Source: Paludibacteraceae bacterium (GTDB taxonomy: Bacteria; Bacteroidota; Bacteroidia; Bacteroidales; Paludibacteraceae). From it: DNA of 58,637 nucleotides. A program made the translations under genes and the position numbers. Every line of letters starts with the position of its first letter. Position 1 is the first letter of the stretch. Of the stretch, positions 8,803-15,659 are shown piece after piece. The stretch spans positions 1-58,637 of the forward strand of contig JAKSKZ010000019.1 in the NCBI GenBank assembly GCA_024401475.1. The letters are read 5' to 3'. The notes below the pieces were generated by a model that was given only the letters and a program-made list of their open reading frames with translations, was not told the DNA's origin and ran no database searches.

Positions 8803-10125
8803 ATGGACATGAATTTTACGATAAAAACGCTTGGAACGTGCAAGATTAAAACTCCCCTTCAACTGTCAAAGGTAAAAGGCGACGGAATCTACGATTTCGT
8901 AGAGGATGGTGAGCGTGTACTTTACTCGTCTTCGCTTCACGAAGTGATGACTGCCATAAAAAATGGCGAGGATTTGGTCTCTTTTGAAAAACCAGGTCCT
9001 AAGGAATTTTTGTATTTTGAGCCTGCAAAAACTAAGGTTGCTATCGTCACTTGCGGTGGTTTGTGTCCTGGTTTGAACAACGTGATCCGTGGTTTGGTTA
9101 CCCACCTATGGAATCGCTACGGCGTGACCAACATCGTCGGTATTCAGTATGGATACGCAGGTTTGAATCCTGATCTACAAATTCCTTTCATCAACTTGGA
9201 TCCAGACTTGGTTGACGACATCCACAAAGATGGTGGTAGTATGTTGGCTTCGTCGCGTGGAGAACAACCTAGCGAAATCATTGTAGATACTTTGGAGAGA
9301 AACAATATCAACATCTTATTCTGCGTAGGAGGTGACGGTACGCTAAGGGGTGCTCACGCCATCCATCAAGAAATCGAAAAACGAGGCTTGAAAATCGCGG
9401 TGGCTGGTGTTCCTAAGACAATCGACAACGACATCAACTTGATAGAGAAGTCATTCGGATTCGAGTCTGCCTTCACAGCCGCTCAATCAATCATCTTGAA
9501 CGCCCACTACGAGGCTAAAGGTGCCATCAATGGTGTTGCTTTGATTAAGTTGATGGGTCGCGACTCTGGTTTCATTGCTGCCAACGTAGCCTTGGCCGTT
9601 CCTGACGTAAACTTCTGTTTGATTCCAGAAATGGATTTCGACTTGGACAATCCTGAAACACAGAACGGCTTCTTGAATATTTTGGAGAAACGTTTGGAAC
9701 GCAAGAAACATGCAGTTATTGTTGTTGCCGAAGGTGCCGGACAACAATTCTTCCAAGGCGAACGCAAGAAGGACGCTTCGGGCAACGTGCTCCACGAAGA
9801 TATCGGTATCTTTATGAAGAACCAAATCACAGATTATTTCAAGAAGAAAAACATTCCGATCTGTGTTAAGTATATCGACCCTAGTTACATCATCCGCAGT
9901 ATTCCTGCCAACGCCAACGACAGCAAGTTCTGCGAGCAGTTGACTCACAACGCAGTCCACGCCGCAATGGCAGGACGCACCGACTTCGTGGTTGGTTACT
10001 GGAATGGTTCATTCACATTGTTGCCAATCGATATTGCCACTGCGCAACGTAAGAAGGTAAATGTAGAGAGCGAGTTCTGGTGGAGCGTAGTCGAGGCTAC
10101 AGGTCAGCCATTGGAGATGAAATAA
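8803..10125 (+). CDS. pfkA: 6-phosphofructokinase, plant/trypanosomatid-like long form
   Basis: Phosphorylates fructose 6-phosphate in glycolysis. The 440-residue protein has an N-terminal extension of about 75 residues before the first nucleotide-binding strand (TKVAIVTCGGLCPGLN). Diagnostic residues are mixed: GGDGT at 176-180 has the glycine expected of ATP-using enzymes, while PKTIDND at 204-210 has the lysine typical of PPi-using enzymes. This pairing is known from the ATP-dependent PFKs of plants and trypanosomatids. MGRDSG is present near residue 249. Length fits that group rather than the 320-residue E. coli type. ATP is therefore the likelier donor, but PPi use cannot be excluded from sequence. 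The gene has its own promoter and a strong terminator and stands alone. Confidence 0.9.
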   Translation: MDMNFTIKTLGTCKIKTPLQLSKVKGDGIYDFVEDGERVLYSSSLHEVMTAIKNGEDLVSFEKPGPKEFLYFEPAKTKVAIVTCGGLCPGLNNVIRGLVTHLWNRYGVTNIVGIQYGYAGLNPDLQIPFINLDPDLVDDIHKDGGSMLASSRGEQPSEIIVDTLERNNINILFCVGGDGTLRGAHAIHQEIEKRGLKIAVAGVPKTIDNDINLIEKSFGFESAFTAAQSIILNAHYEAKGAINGVALIKLMGRDSGFIAANVALAVPDVNFCLIPEMDFDLDNPETQNGFLNILEKRLERKKHAVIVVAEGAGQQFFQGERKKDASGNVLHEDIGIFMKNQITDYFKKKNIPICVKYIDPSYIIRSIPANANDSKFCEQLTHNAVHAAMAGRTDFVVGYWNGSFTLLPIDIATAQRKKVNVESEFWWSVVEATGQPLEMK

Positions 10126-10145
10126 AATGAATGTTACATTATAGC

Positions 10146-10178
10146 AAGAGGGCGTACCATTTCGGTATGCCCTCTTTT
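10146..10178 (+). terminator. Intrinsic terminator of the phosphofructokinase gene
   Basis: AAGAGGGCGTACC (10146-10158) pairs with GGTATGCCCTCTT (10164-10176) with one wobble, five-base loop, followed by TT at the end of a TTTT run. It begins 20 nt after the stop. Confidence 0.85.
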
Positions 10179-10198
10179 ATCTTATTGTATAGTGAGGA

Positions 10199-10624
10199 TT
10201 AATCCAACATTCTATCCGTATTTTTAACGAATTGGAAAGTGCAAATTTTTTCTCCTTCTGTTTCCATAAAGCTAATGGTTACAGAAAGATTGCCTTTTTT
10301 GTACCAATCGCCTATCACTTTTTTGAATCCAGCAGTGCTTGCCACTTTTGAAGCATATTCCTCAGAAAAAGCACGGTCTTGATCCGGAGCTATGAGTGCA
10401 ATTTTAGTCGTACCATCTCCAGTGATTGTGCCCACAACAAATTTCCCAGGAACTTCAGGAAATTCCTTCAACCAGCCATTCCCTCCTTCAGAAACTAGTT
10501 CAGACCAAATGACAAGAGGTCGTCCATTGTATAAATCGTTGTTGACATCATCGTCAACGCTACAAGATGGAAATGAAAGAGTTGCACCAATCACCATCAT
10601 GGCGATAATAAATCTTTGAATCAT
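10199..10624 (-). CDS. Putative lipoprotein, 141 aa
   Basis: No family recognised. The start at 10624 (MIQRFIIAMMVIG) puts a hydrophobic signal directly at the N-terminus, ending in a lipobox-like SFPSC with the cysteine as the lipidation site; an upstream in-frame ATG at 10657 would add 11 residues. The mature part is a compact alpha/beta domain (KFVVGTITGDGTTKIALIAP, then LSVTISFMETEGEKICTFQF). The two candidate starts are separated by a short direct repeat of AATGTCAAGA. No promoter match and no clear operon partner. Confidence 0.55.
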   Translation of the reverse strand: MIQRFIIAMMVIGATLSFPSCSVDDDVNNDLYNGRPLVIWSELVSEGGNGWLKEFPEVPGKFVVGTITGDGTTKIALIAPDQDRAFSEEYASKVASTAGFKKVIGDWYKKGNLSVTISFMETEGEKICTFQFVKNTDRMLD

Positions 10625-10766
10625 AATGTCAAGAATAATGTCAAGAGATTTCCTCATTTTTCTATCAACATAGAATTCCTATGGTATAGAATTCCCCAAA
10701 TCCCTCGAAATCAATTTATATAAGGTCATTTGAAAGTAAATGTTTAAAAACAAATCTGTATTAATT

Positions 10767-11204
10767 CTATACATTCTTCCCTTTCTCATCGTATTTGTTA
10801 GTAGATTTATAATTTATTATTCCATCGCCCGTAAACCCGCAATTCTCGACTATATTTCCTCTCTCATCGTATTTATTAGTTTCTTTATAATCTAAAGAAC
10901 CATCGCCGTTATACTTGCAATAGTCGATACGTTCTCCTTTTTCATTGTATTTAATGATAAATTTACGGGTCAACGAGCCGCCTATATACACATATTTCTC
11001 GATAAGATTTCCTTTCTCGTCGTATTTGCTGATGGTCGAATCTTCTAGTGTCACCTTTGTATCTATTCTTCCTTTGAATGTATCCGCCATCACTTCTGCC
11101 TTTGTGCTTGAGTCTCCATCCTCCTTTCTTGACTTAGCGTTAGACGAAAAGAATATGGCCATTAGCAATGCCACAAATAAAGTAATCTTGTTTTTCTTAT
11201 ACAT
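10767..11204 (-). CDS. Secreted YD-like repeat protein, 145 aa
   Basis: A signal peptide (MYKKNKITLFVALLMAIFFS) is followed by a spacer and then by repeats of 26 residues with the core KYDEKGN: starts near residues 60, 85, 111 and 137. The pattern recalls MORN/YD-type repeats that fold as a string of beta hairpins. The protein ends inside the fourth repeat (KYDEKGKNV), so it may be truncated or simply stop there. A second protein with the same 26-residue period is encoded at 19827-20225. Function unknown. A -7 box (TATATTTG, 11372-11365 on the minus strand) lies about 160 nt upstream. Confidence 0.6.
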   Translation of the reverse strand: MYKKNKITLFVALLMAIFFSSNAKSRKEDGDSSTKAEVMADTFKGRIDTKVTLEDSTISKYDEKGNLIEKYVYIGGSLTRKFIIKYNEKGERIDYCKYNGDGSLDYKETNKYDERGNIVENCGFTGDGIINYKSTNKYDEKGKNV

Positions 11205-11784
11205 TCAATTTCTATAATATCCTTAATCTTTCTAACACTCGGTTTCTAAGACTGTCTCAGTTGTTCCTCCGAATCTTCTGATTTAAAAACCTCATCAGCA
11301 AAATCATCCAATCGTTGCCTTTATTAAACAAAATGGCATAAAATTCGGAAACAGAACACGCAAGCAAATATAAACAAAAAAAGAAAAAGGCCATGAGATT
11401 CTTTTGCTATAAATAAAAGGAGACCTCTATAAATTCACCGTTTTAAAATTCTTAGTATCAAATGACATGTCATAACCCTTTCGGTGCTTTTTTGATTGTA
11501 CAATAGGGAGCATTTATTGATTTTGATGTTCAGTCCCAATGGGCCGGCTTTTTTTGTATATGATTATTTGCTATATTTGAAGTTGTAAATAGCAAGATAG
11601 ATATTTACGCAGTAGTGATAAATGGTTATTGCAAAGATGGGAATCCATTGTCAACCCATCTCAACCCTAACAAATCACTTTAATGACGTGTTGGTTCATC
11701 GAAGCGTAAATATCCAATAGTAAACGTCCAACCTTGGGGGTTCAAAACACATTGGACGCATACAGAACATTCAAAGAGAATAAA
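11205..11784. other. Gene-free 580-bp stretch with long structured leader
   Basis: No protein-like frame. It contains a perfect 12-bp palindrome ATGACATGTCAT (11462-11473), two T-rich hairpin-like spots on the plus strand (around 11484-11497 and 11541-11557), a TATATTTG -7 box at 11571-11578, and two hairpins just before the transporter gene: GATGGG/CCCATC within 11636-11661 and CGTCCAA/TTGGACG within 11726-11760. The last two would lie in the mRNA leader of the transporter. Confidence 0.35.
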
Positions 11785-13176
11785 ATGAAAGAGCAGTCTT
11801 CACAACGTGAGTTACTTTCGTCACGTCTGGGGTTTATTTTAGTTGCAGCAGGGTGCGCGATTGGCATAGGGAACGTATGGAAGTTCCCTTACATTACAGG
11901 AATGAGCGGAGGTGGCATCTTCGTGCTTATATATTTTGCGTTCCTATTGTTGCTTGGCATTCCTGTGCTATGTATGGAATTGAGTGTGGGCCGTGCTGCC
12001 CGCTTGTCGCCCATTAAAGCGTTTAGGGCGTTGGAACCACAAGGCACGAAATGGCACTTGCAGGGTTGGGCCTCGCTGGTGGGCTGTTGCCTGCTCATGA
12101 TGTTCTACACTACTGTTGCAGGCTGGATGCTGCACTACATTTTCTCTACAGCCCGAGGCACGTTTACGGGCGATATGCCGCAGGGGTTTGTGGTAGGTGA
12201 ATTCAACGGCTTGCTAAACGACCCGGCAACTATGATCATGTGGATGGTGATTGTGGTTTTGATTGGCAGTCTTACGGTTGGCTGCGGACTGATAAAAGGG
12301 GTTGAACGAGTCTCTAAAGTACTGATGCTTATCTTGTTGGGCATTATGGTCGTTTTGGCCATTAACAGTGTCATGCTGGATGGCGGCAAGGCAGGACTGG
12401 AGTTCTACCTTGTTCCGAATTTAGACCGGATGAGAGAGGTGGGCATTGCCAAAGTCATATACAACGCCATGTCTCATGCATTCTTCACCTTGAGCATCGG
12501 CATCGGTTCCATGGCAATTTTTGGTAGTTATATGTCTAAAAAGAACTCCATTATGCGTGAGGGTATGATGATTGCCGTGCTCGACACAGCCGTGGCTTTG
12601 GTTGCAGGTCTTATCATTTTTCCAGCTTGCTTTGCCTATGATGTAGAGCCAAGTGCTGGTCCAGGATTGTTGTTTGTGACTTTGCCAGAGGTGTTTAACC
12701 GTATGCCTTGGGGACAGTACTGGGGTGCCATGTTCTTCATCTTTATGTCGTTTGCTTCATTGTCGACGGTGTTCGCCGTTTTCGAGAATATCATAACCTG
12801 CTGTTCTGAACAGTTCGGGTGGACACGTAAACAATCTTCGTTCTACAATTTCTTTATCATCTCGTTATTGTCTGTACCTTGCGTGCTTGGTTTTAGCAGT
12901 TGGTCGTGGGATTGGTTGGGCGTCTTTGGTGGCACCATTCTCGACCTTGAAGACTTCATTGTCTCCTACTGCCTTTTGCCTTTGGGCGGTATGGTGTTCT
13001 GTTTGTTCTGTACAAGCAGGTATGGTTGGGGCTTAAAGGGGTTCTACGAGGAGGCCAATACGGGCGAAGGTGCGCGTTTCAAGCATTGGATGGGTGGCTA
13101 CCTCACTTACGTTTTGCCTCTAATTGTGTTGGCCGTGTTTGTTCTTGGAATCTGCGACAAGTTCGGATTGTTCTAA
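11785..13176 (+). CDS. Sodium-dependent NSS-family amino-acid transporter
   Basis: Imports an amino acid or related solute with Na+. The 463-residue protein has about eleven to twelve membrane segments. The first carries the family hallmark AAGCAIGIGNVWKFPY (bacterial NSS/SLC6, as in LeuT, TnaT and MhsT), where the broken helix holds substrate and sodium. The sixth broken helix region (AFFTLSIGIGSMAIFGSYM) is also recognisable. I chose the ATG at 11785 (MKEQSSQRE); the frame is open further up to a TTG at 11734, but that part resembles nothing in the family and would overlap a leader hairpin. Substrate cannot be read from the sequence; tryptophan/tyrosine-type substrates are known for relatives. 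No operon partners. Confidence 0.9.
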   Translation: MKEQSSQRELLSSRLGFILVAAGCAIGIGNVWKFPYITGMSGGGIFVLIYFAFLLLLGIPVLCMELSVGRAARLSPIKAFRALEPQGTKWHLQGWASLVGCCLLMMFYTTVAGWMLHYIFSTARGTFTGDMPQGFVVGEFNGLLNDPATMIMWMVIVVLIGSLTVGCGLIKGVERVSKVLMLILLGIMVVLAINSVMLDGGKAGLEFYLVPNLDRMREVGIAKVIYNAMSHAFFTLSIGIGSMAIFGSYMSKKNSIMREGMMIAVLDTAVALVAGLIIFPACFAYDVEPSAGPGLLFVTLPEVFNRMPWGQYWGAMFFIFMSFASLSTVFAVFENIITCCSEQFGWTRKQSSFYNFFIISLLSVPCVLGFSSWSWDWLGVFGGTILDLEDFIVSYCLLPLGGMVFCLFCTSRYGWGLKGFYEEANTGEGARFKHWMGGYLTYVLPLIVLAVFVLGICDKFGLF

Positions 13177-13218
13177 CTCTCTTAGAATTATTAGCCCTCC
13201 CCAACGGCCCATATTTCG

Positions 13219-13257
13219 CACCCAGATAACACGGCTGCAGGTCCAGCTTCATACGGG
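13219..13257 (+). pseudogene. 39-bp relic of a second GGGtGRT gene
   Basis: On the plus strand these 13 codons read HPDNTAAGPASYG. The intact gene at 13336-14355, on the opposite strand, encodes HPDNMAAGPASYG. The codons differ mostly at silent third positions (for example CCA for CCT, GCT for GCA, TCA for TCT, GGG for GGT), as expected for a diverged coding copy and not for a recent inverted duplication. The frame is not continued on either side, so this is a remnant. Confidence 0.5.
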
Positions 13258-13279
13258 AGGTCCGACGAGAGACGGGCAC

Positions 13280-13317
13280 AAAAAAACTCCCTGTAATCAA
13301 ATAGACCACAGGGAGTT
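13280..13317 (-). terminator. Intrinsic terminator of the GGGtGRT gene
   Basis: AACTCCCTGT (13285-13294) and ACAGGGAGTT (13308-13317) pair perfectly over 10 bp; on the minus strand the stem runs into TTTTTTT at 13286-13280. It lies 18 nt beyond the stop. Confidence 0.85.
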
Positions 13318-13335
13318 GGATATAATCGTTATGGA

Positions 13336-14355
13336 TTATTTCTTGTTCAAGAACAAGTCAACCTCAACGGCGCAAGCAACAGTACAACCTACCATAGGGT
13401 TGTTACCGATTCCGAGGAATCCCATCATCTCAACGTGAGCAGGAACTGAAGAAGAACCAGCGAATTGAGCGTCTGAGTGCATACGACCCAAAGTATCGGT
13501 CATACCGTAAGATGCAGGACCTGCAGCCATGTTATCTGGGTGCAAAGTACGACCTGTACCACCACCTGATGCAACTGAGAAATACTCACGGCCAGCCAAG
13601 ATTCTCTCCTTCTTGTAAGTACCAGCTACTGGGTGTTGGAAACGAGTTGGGTTAGTAGAGTTACCTGTGATAGAAACGTCAACATCCTCCTTCCACATGA
13701 TAGCTACACCCTCACGAACATCGTCAGCACCGTAGCAGTTTACAGTTGCACGCTCACCGTTTGAATAAGCGATTCTCTTAACCTCCTTCAACTCACCAGT
13801 ATAGTAGTCGAATTGAGTTTGAACGTATGTGAAACCATTGATACGAGAGATGATTTGTGCAGCATCCTTACCCAAACCGTTCAAGATACAACGCAAAGGC
13901 TTGTCTGCTGGTCTTGACTTGTTAGCCATCTTTGCAATCTTGATTGCACCCTCAGCAGCAGCGAATGACTCGTGACCTGCCAAGAAAGCAAAACACTTAG
14001 ACTCTGGAGAAAGCAAACGAGCAGCCAAGTTACCGTGACCGATACCTACCTTACGATCGTCAGCTACTGAACCAGGAATACAGAATGCTTGAAGACCCTC
14101 ACCAATATACTTAGCAGCCTCTACAGCGTCCTTTGCCTTTTCCTTCAATGCGATAGCTGTACCTACTACGTAAGCCCACTTTGCATTCTCGAAACAGATC
14201 ATTTGAGTTTCCTCACATGTCTTGTATGGATCCAAACCTGCAGCGTCGCAAATTTGGTTAGCCTCTTCTATTGACTTGATACCGTGCTTTGCAAGCGCAG
14301 CGTTGATTTGCGCAATACGACGGTCTTGAGATTCAAATTTAACTTCTCTAATCAT
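13336..14355 (-). CDS. GGGtGRT protein
   Basis: A 339-residue cytosolic protein of the family named after its motif; here it reads SVASGGGTGRTLHPDN near residue 263. Family members are conserved in anaerobes and are usually encoded directly beside a NifU-like iron-sulfur scaffold, as is the case here with the gene at 14817. The biochemical role is not established; a link to iron-sulfur cluster metabolism is inferred from this gene pairing. Four cysteines at ICDAAG, YKTCEE, MICFEN and FCIPG in the first third could hold metal. It is downstream of the NifU-like gene but a four-helix-bundle gene has been inserted between them. Third-position choice suggests good expression. Confidence 0.88.
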   Translation of the reverse strand: MIREVKFESQDRRIAQINAALAKHGIKSIEEANQICDAAGLDPYKTCEETQMICFENAKWAYVVGTAIALKEKAKDAVEAAKYIGEGLQAFCIPGSVADDRKVGIGHGNLAARLLSPESKCFAFLAGHESFAAAEGAIKIAKMANKSRPADKPLRCILNGLGKDAAQIISRINGFTYVQTQFDYYTGELKEVKRIAYSNGERATVNCYGADDVREGVAIMWKEDVDVSITGNSTNPTRFQHPVAGTYKKERILAGREYFSVASGGGTGRTLHPDNMAAGPASYGMTDTLGRMHSDAQFAGSSSVPAHVEMMGFLGIGNNPMVGCTVACAVEVDLFLNKK

Positions 14356-14361
14356 AACCTT

Positions 14362-14393
14362 ATTTACTATTTAGTTATTTACTATTTACTATT
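14362..14393. repeat. Three copies of ATTTACTATT, left border of inserted element
   Basis: ATTTACTATT occurs at 14362-14371, 14377-14386 and 14384-14393. Its inverted copy AATAGTAAAT lies at 14803-14812. Together they bracket the four-helix-bundle gene and begin seven bases upstream of the GGGtGRT start codon. Confidence 0.6.
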
Positions 14394-14774
14394 TTTACTA
14401 ATAGAATCTTTACCAATACAATTTAGTTTATTCCTACAAGTGACAATCGAAGCAGTAATTATCTTCAACAACTCATTGCATTCATTTTGAATCAAAACCA
14501 ACCGATCTTTAGATATAATTTCAGATTCTGAAATCAACTCCAACCATCCTGCAGTTTCGTCCAATTCCTCTTCCACCATTTTCAACTTATTTAAAAAATC
14601 TTTATCCGACTTCGCTATACAAGCTGAACGATAATTAGAAAAAGGAGAAGTACCTGAGCGAATGATTTGTTTAGCAAGAGCTTGTGAAGAAATCGTATTA
14701 GGCATTGAATCAACCAATCTGATAATTCTCAATGCAAAATCCTTGAACCGCTTCTTCAAGTCATCTTTCGTCAT
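14382..14774 (-). CDS. Four-helix-bundle (S23/IVS-type) protein
   Basis: A 130-residue all-helical protein of the family found in intervening sequences of 23S rRNA genes and, elsewhere, between ordinary genes. Seen here: FKDFALRIIRLVDSMPNT, then SQALAKQIIRSGTSPFSNYR, SDKDFLNKLKMVEEELDETA and a last helix with LIQNECNELLKIITAS, all in the family's order. Function is not known; relatives form pentamers. It sits exactly between the NifU-like gene and the GGGtGRT gene, inside an inverted repeat, and its stop overlaps the repeat. Higher A+T than both neighbours fits a late insertion. Confidence 0.85.
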   Translation of the reverse strand: MTKDDLKKRFKDFALRIIRLVDSMPNTISSQALAKQIIRSGTSPFSNYRSACIAKSDKDFLNKLKMVEEELDETAGWLELISESEIISKDRLVLIQNECNELLKIITASIVTCRNKLNCIGKDSISKNSK

Positions 14775-14802
14775 TCACAAAATTGTAAATCGTAAATTGT
14801 CC

Positions 14803-14812
14803 AATAGTAAAT
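14803..14812. repeat. AATAGTAAAT, right border of inserted element
   Basis: Inverted copy of the ATTTACTATT repeats at 14362-14393, four bases past the stop codon of the NifU-like gene. Pairing of the two borders would loop out the whole four-helix-bundle gene in the mRNA. Confidence 0.55.
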
Positions 14813-14816
14813 ACAA

Positions 14817-15518
14817 TTATTCTTTACGTGGGTCAATTGACTTAACGGCACCATCCTCAGCCTTTGTACGGCCATAAGTACCAGTAACACTCTTAAGTGC
14901 CTCGTCAGCAGGAACACCCTTCTTAACTGCATCCATGAACTTGCCCATGTGAACAAACTCATAACCACATACTTGGTCGTCCTTATCCAAGAACATCTTA
15001 GTAATGTAACCCTCTGTCAATTGCAAGTAACGAGTACCCTTTGCCTTTGTTCCGTACAAAGTACCCATTTGGCCAATCAAGCCCTTACCAAGGTCTTCCA
15101 AACCAGCACCTACTGCCAAACCACCTTCAGAGAAAGCAGATTGTGTACGTCCGTAAACGATTTGAAGGAACAACTCGCGCATTGCAGTGTTGATAGCGTC
15201 ACAAACCAAGTCTGTGTTCAAAGCCTCCAACAAAGTCTTACCAGGAAGAATCTCTGATGCCATTGCAGCTGAGTGAGTCATACCTGAACATCCGATAGTC
15301 TCAACCAAGCACTCTTCGATGACACCGTCCTTAACGTTCAATGTCAACTTACATGCACCTTGTTGAGGAGCACACCAACCAATACCGTGAGTCAAACCAG
15401 AAATATCCTTGATCTCCTTTGCTTGAATCCACTTTCCTTCCTCAGGAATTGGAGCTGGTCCATGATTAGGACCCTTAGCAACAGAACACATCTGTTGCAC
15501 TTCGTGAGTGTAAACCAT
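14817..15518 (-). CDS. NifU-like iron-sulfur cluster assembly scaffold protein
   Basis: A 233-residue protein of the scaffold family paired with GGGtGRT proteins. It shows the U-type fold's conserved positions: WCAPQQGACKLTLNVKDG near residues 48-65, ETIGCSGMTHSAAMASEIL near 73-91, and GKTLLEALN. The cysteines at 49, 56 and 77 are candidates for cluster binding. It is 150-200 residues in the core fold with a C-terminal extension (GYEFVHMGKFMDAVKKG) that also occurs in relatives. It is the first gene of the two-gene unit with the GGGtGRT gene. No clear promoter match in the 140 bp upstream. Confidence 0.88.
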   Translation of the reverse strand: MVYTHEVQQMCSVAKGPNHGPAPIPEEGKWIQAKEIKDISGLTHGIGWCAPQQGACKLTLNVKDGVIEECLVETIGCSGMTHSAAMASEILPGKTLLEALNTDLVCDAINTAMRELFLQIVYGRTQSAFSEGGLAVGAGLEDLGKGLIGQMGTLYGTKAKGTRYLQLTEGYITKMFLDKDDQVCGYEFVHMGKFMDAVKKGVPADEALKSVTGTYGRTKAEDGAVKSIDPRKE

Positions 15519-15659
15519 AATTAATTACTTAATATTGATATATAAAAATACAAGTTTTTCCTTTACTTTTATGCAGACAAGAGCCTACATTTTAGCATCT
15601 ACAAAAAAAATGAAAATTTATCACATTTCATAAGAGGCCAATCAAAAATTATCAACAAA

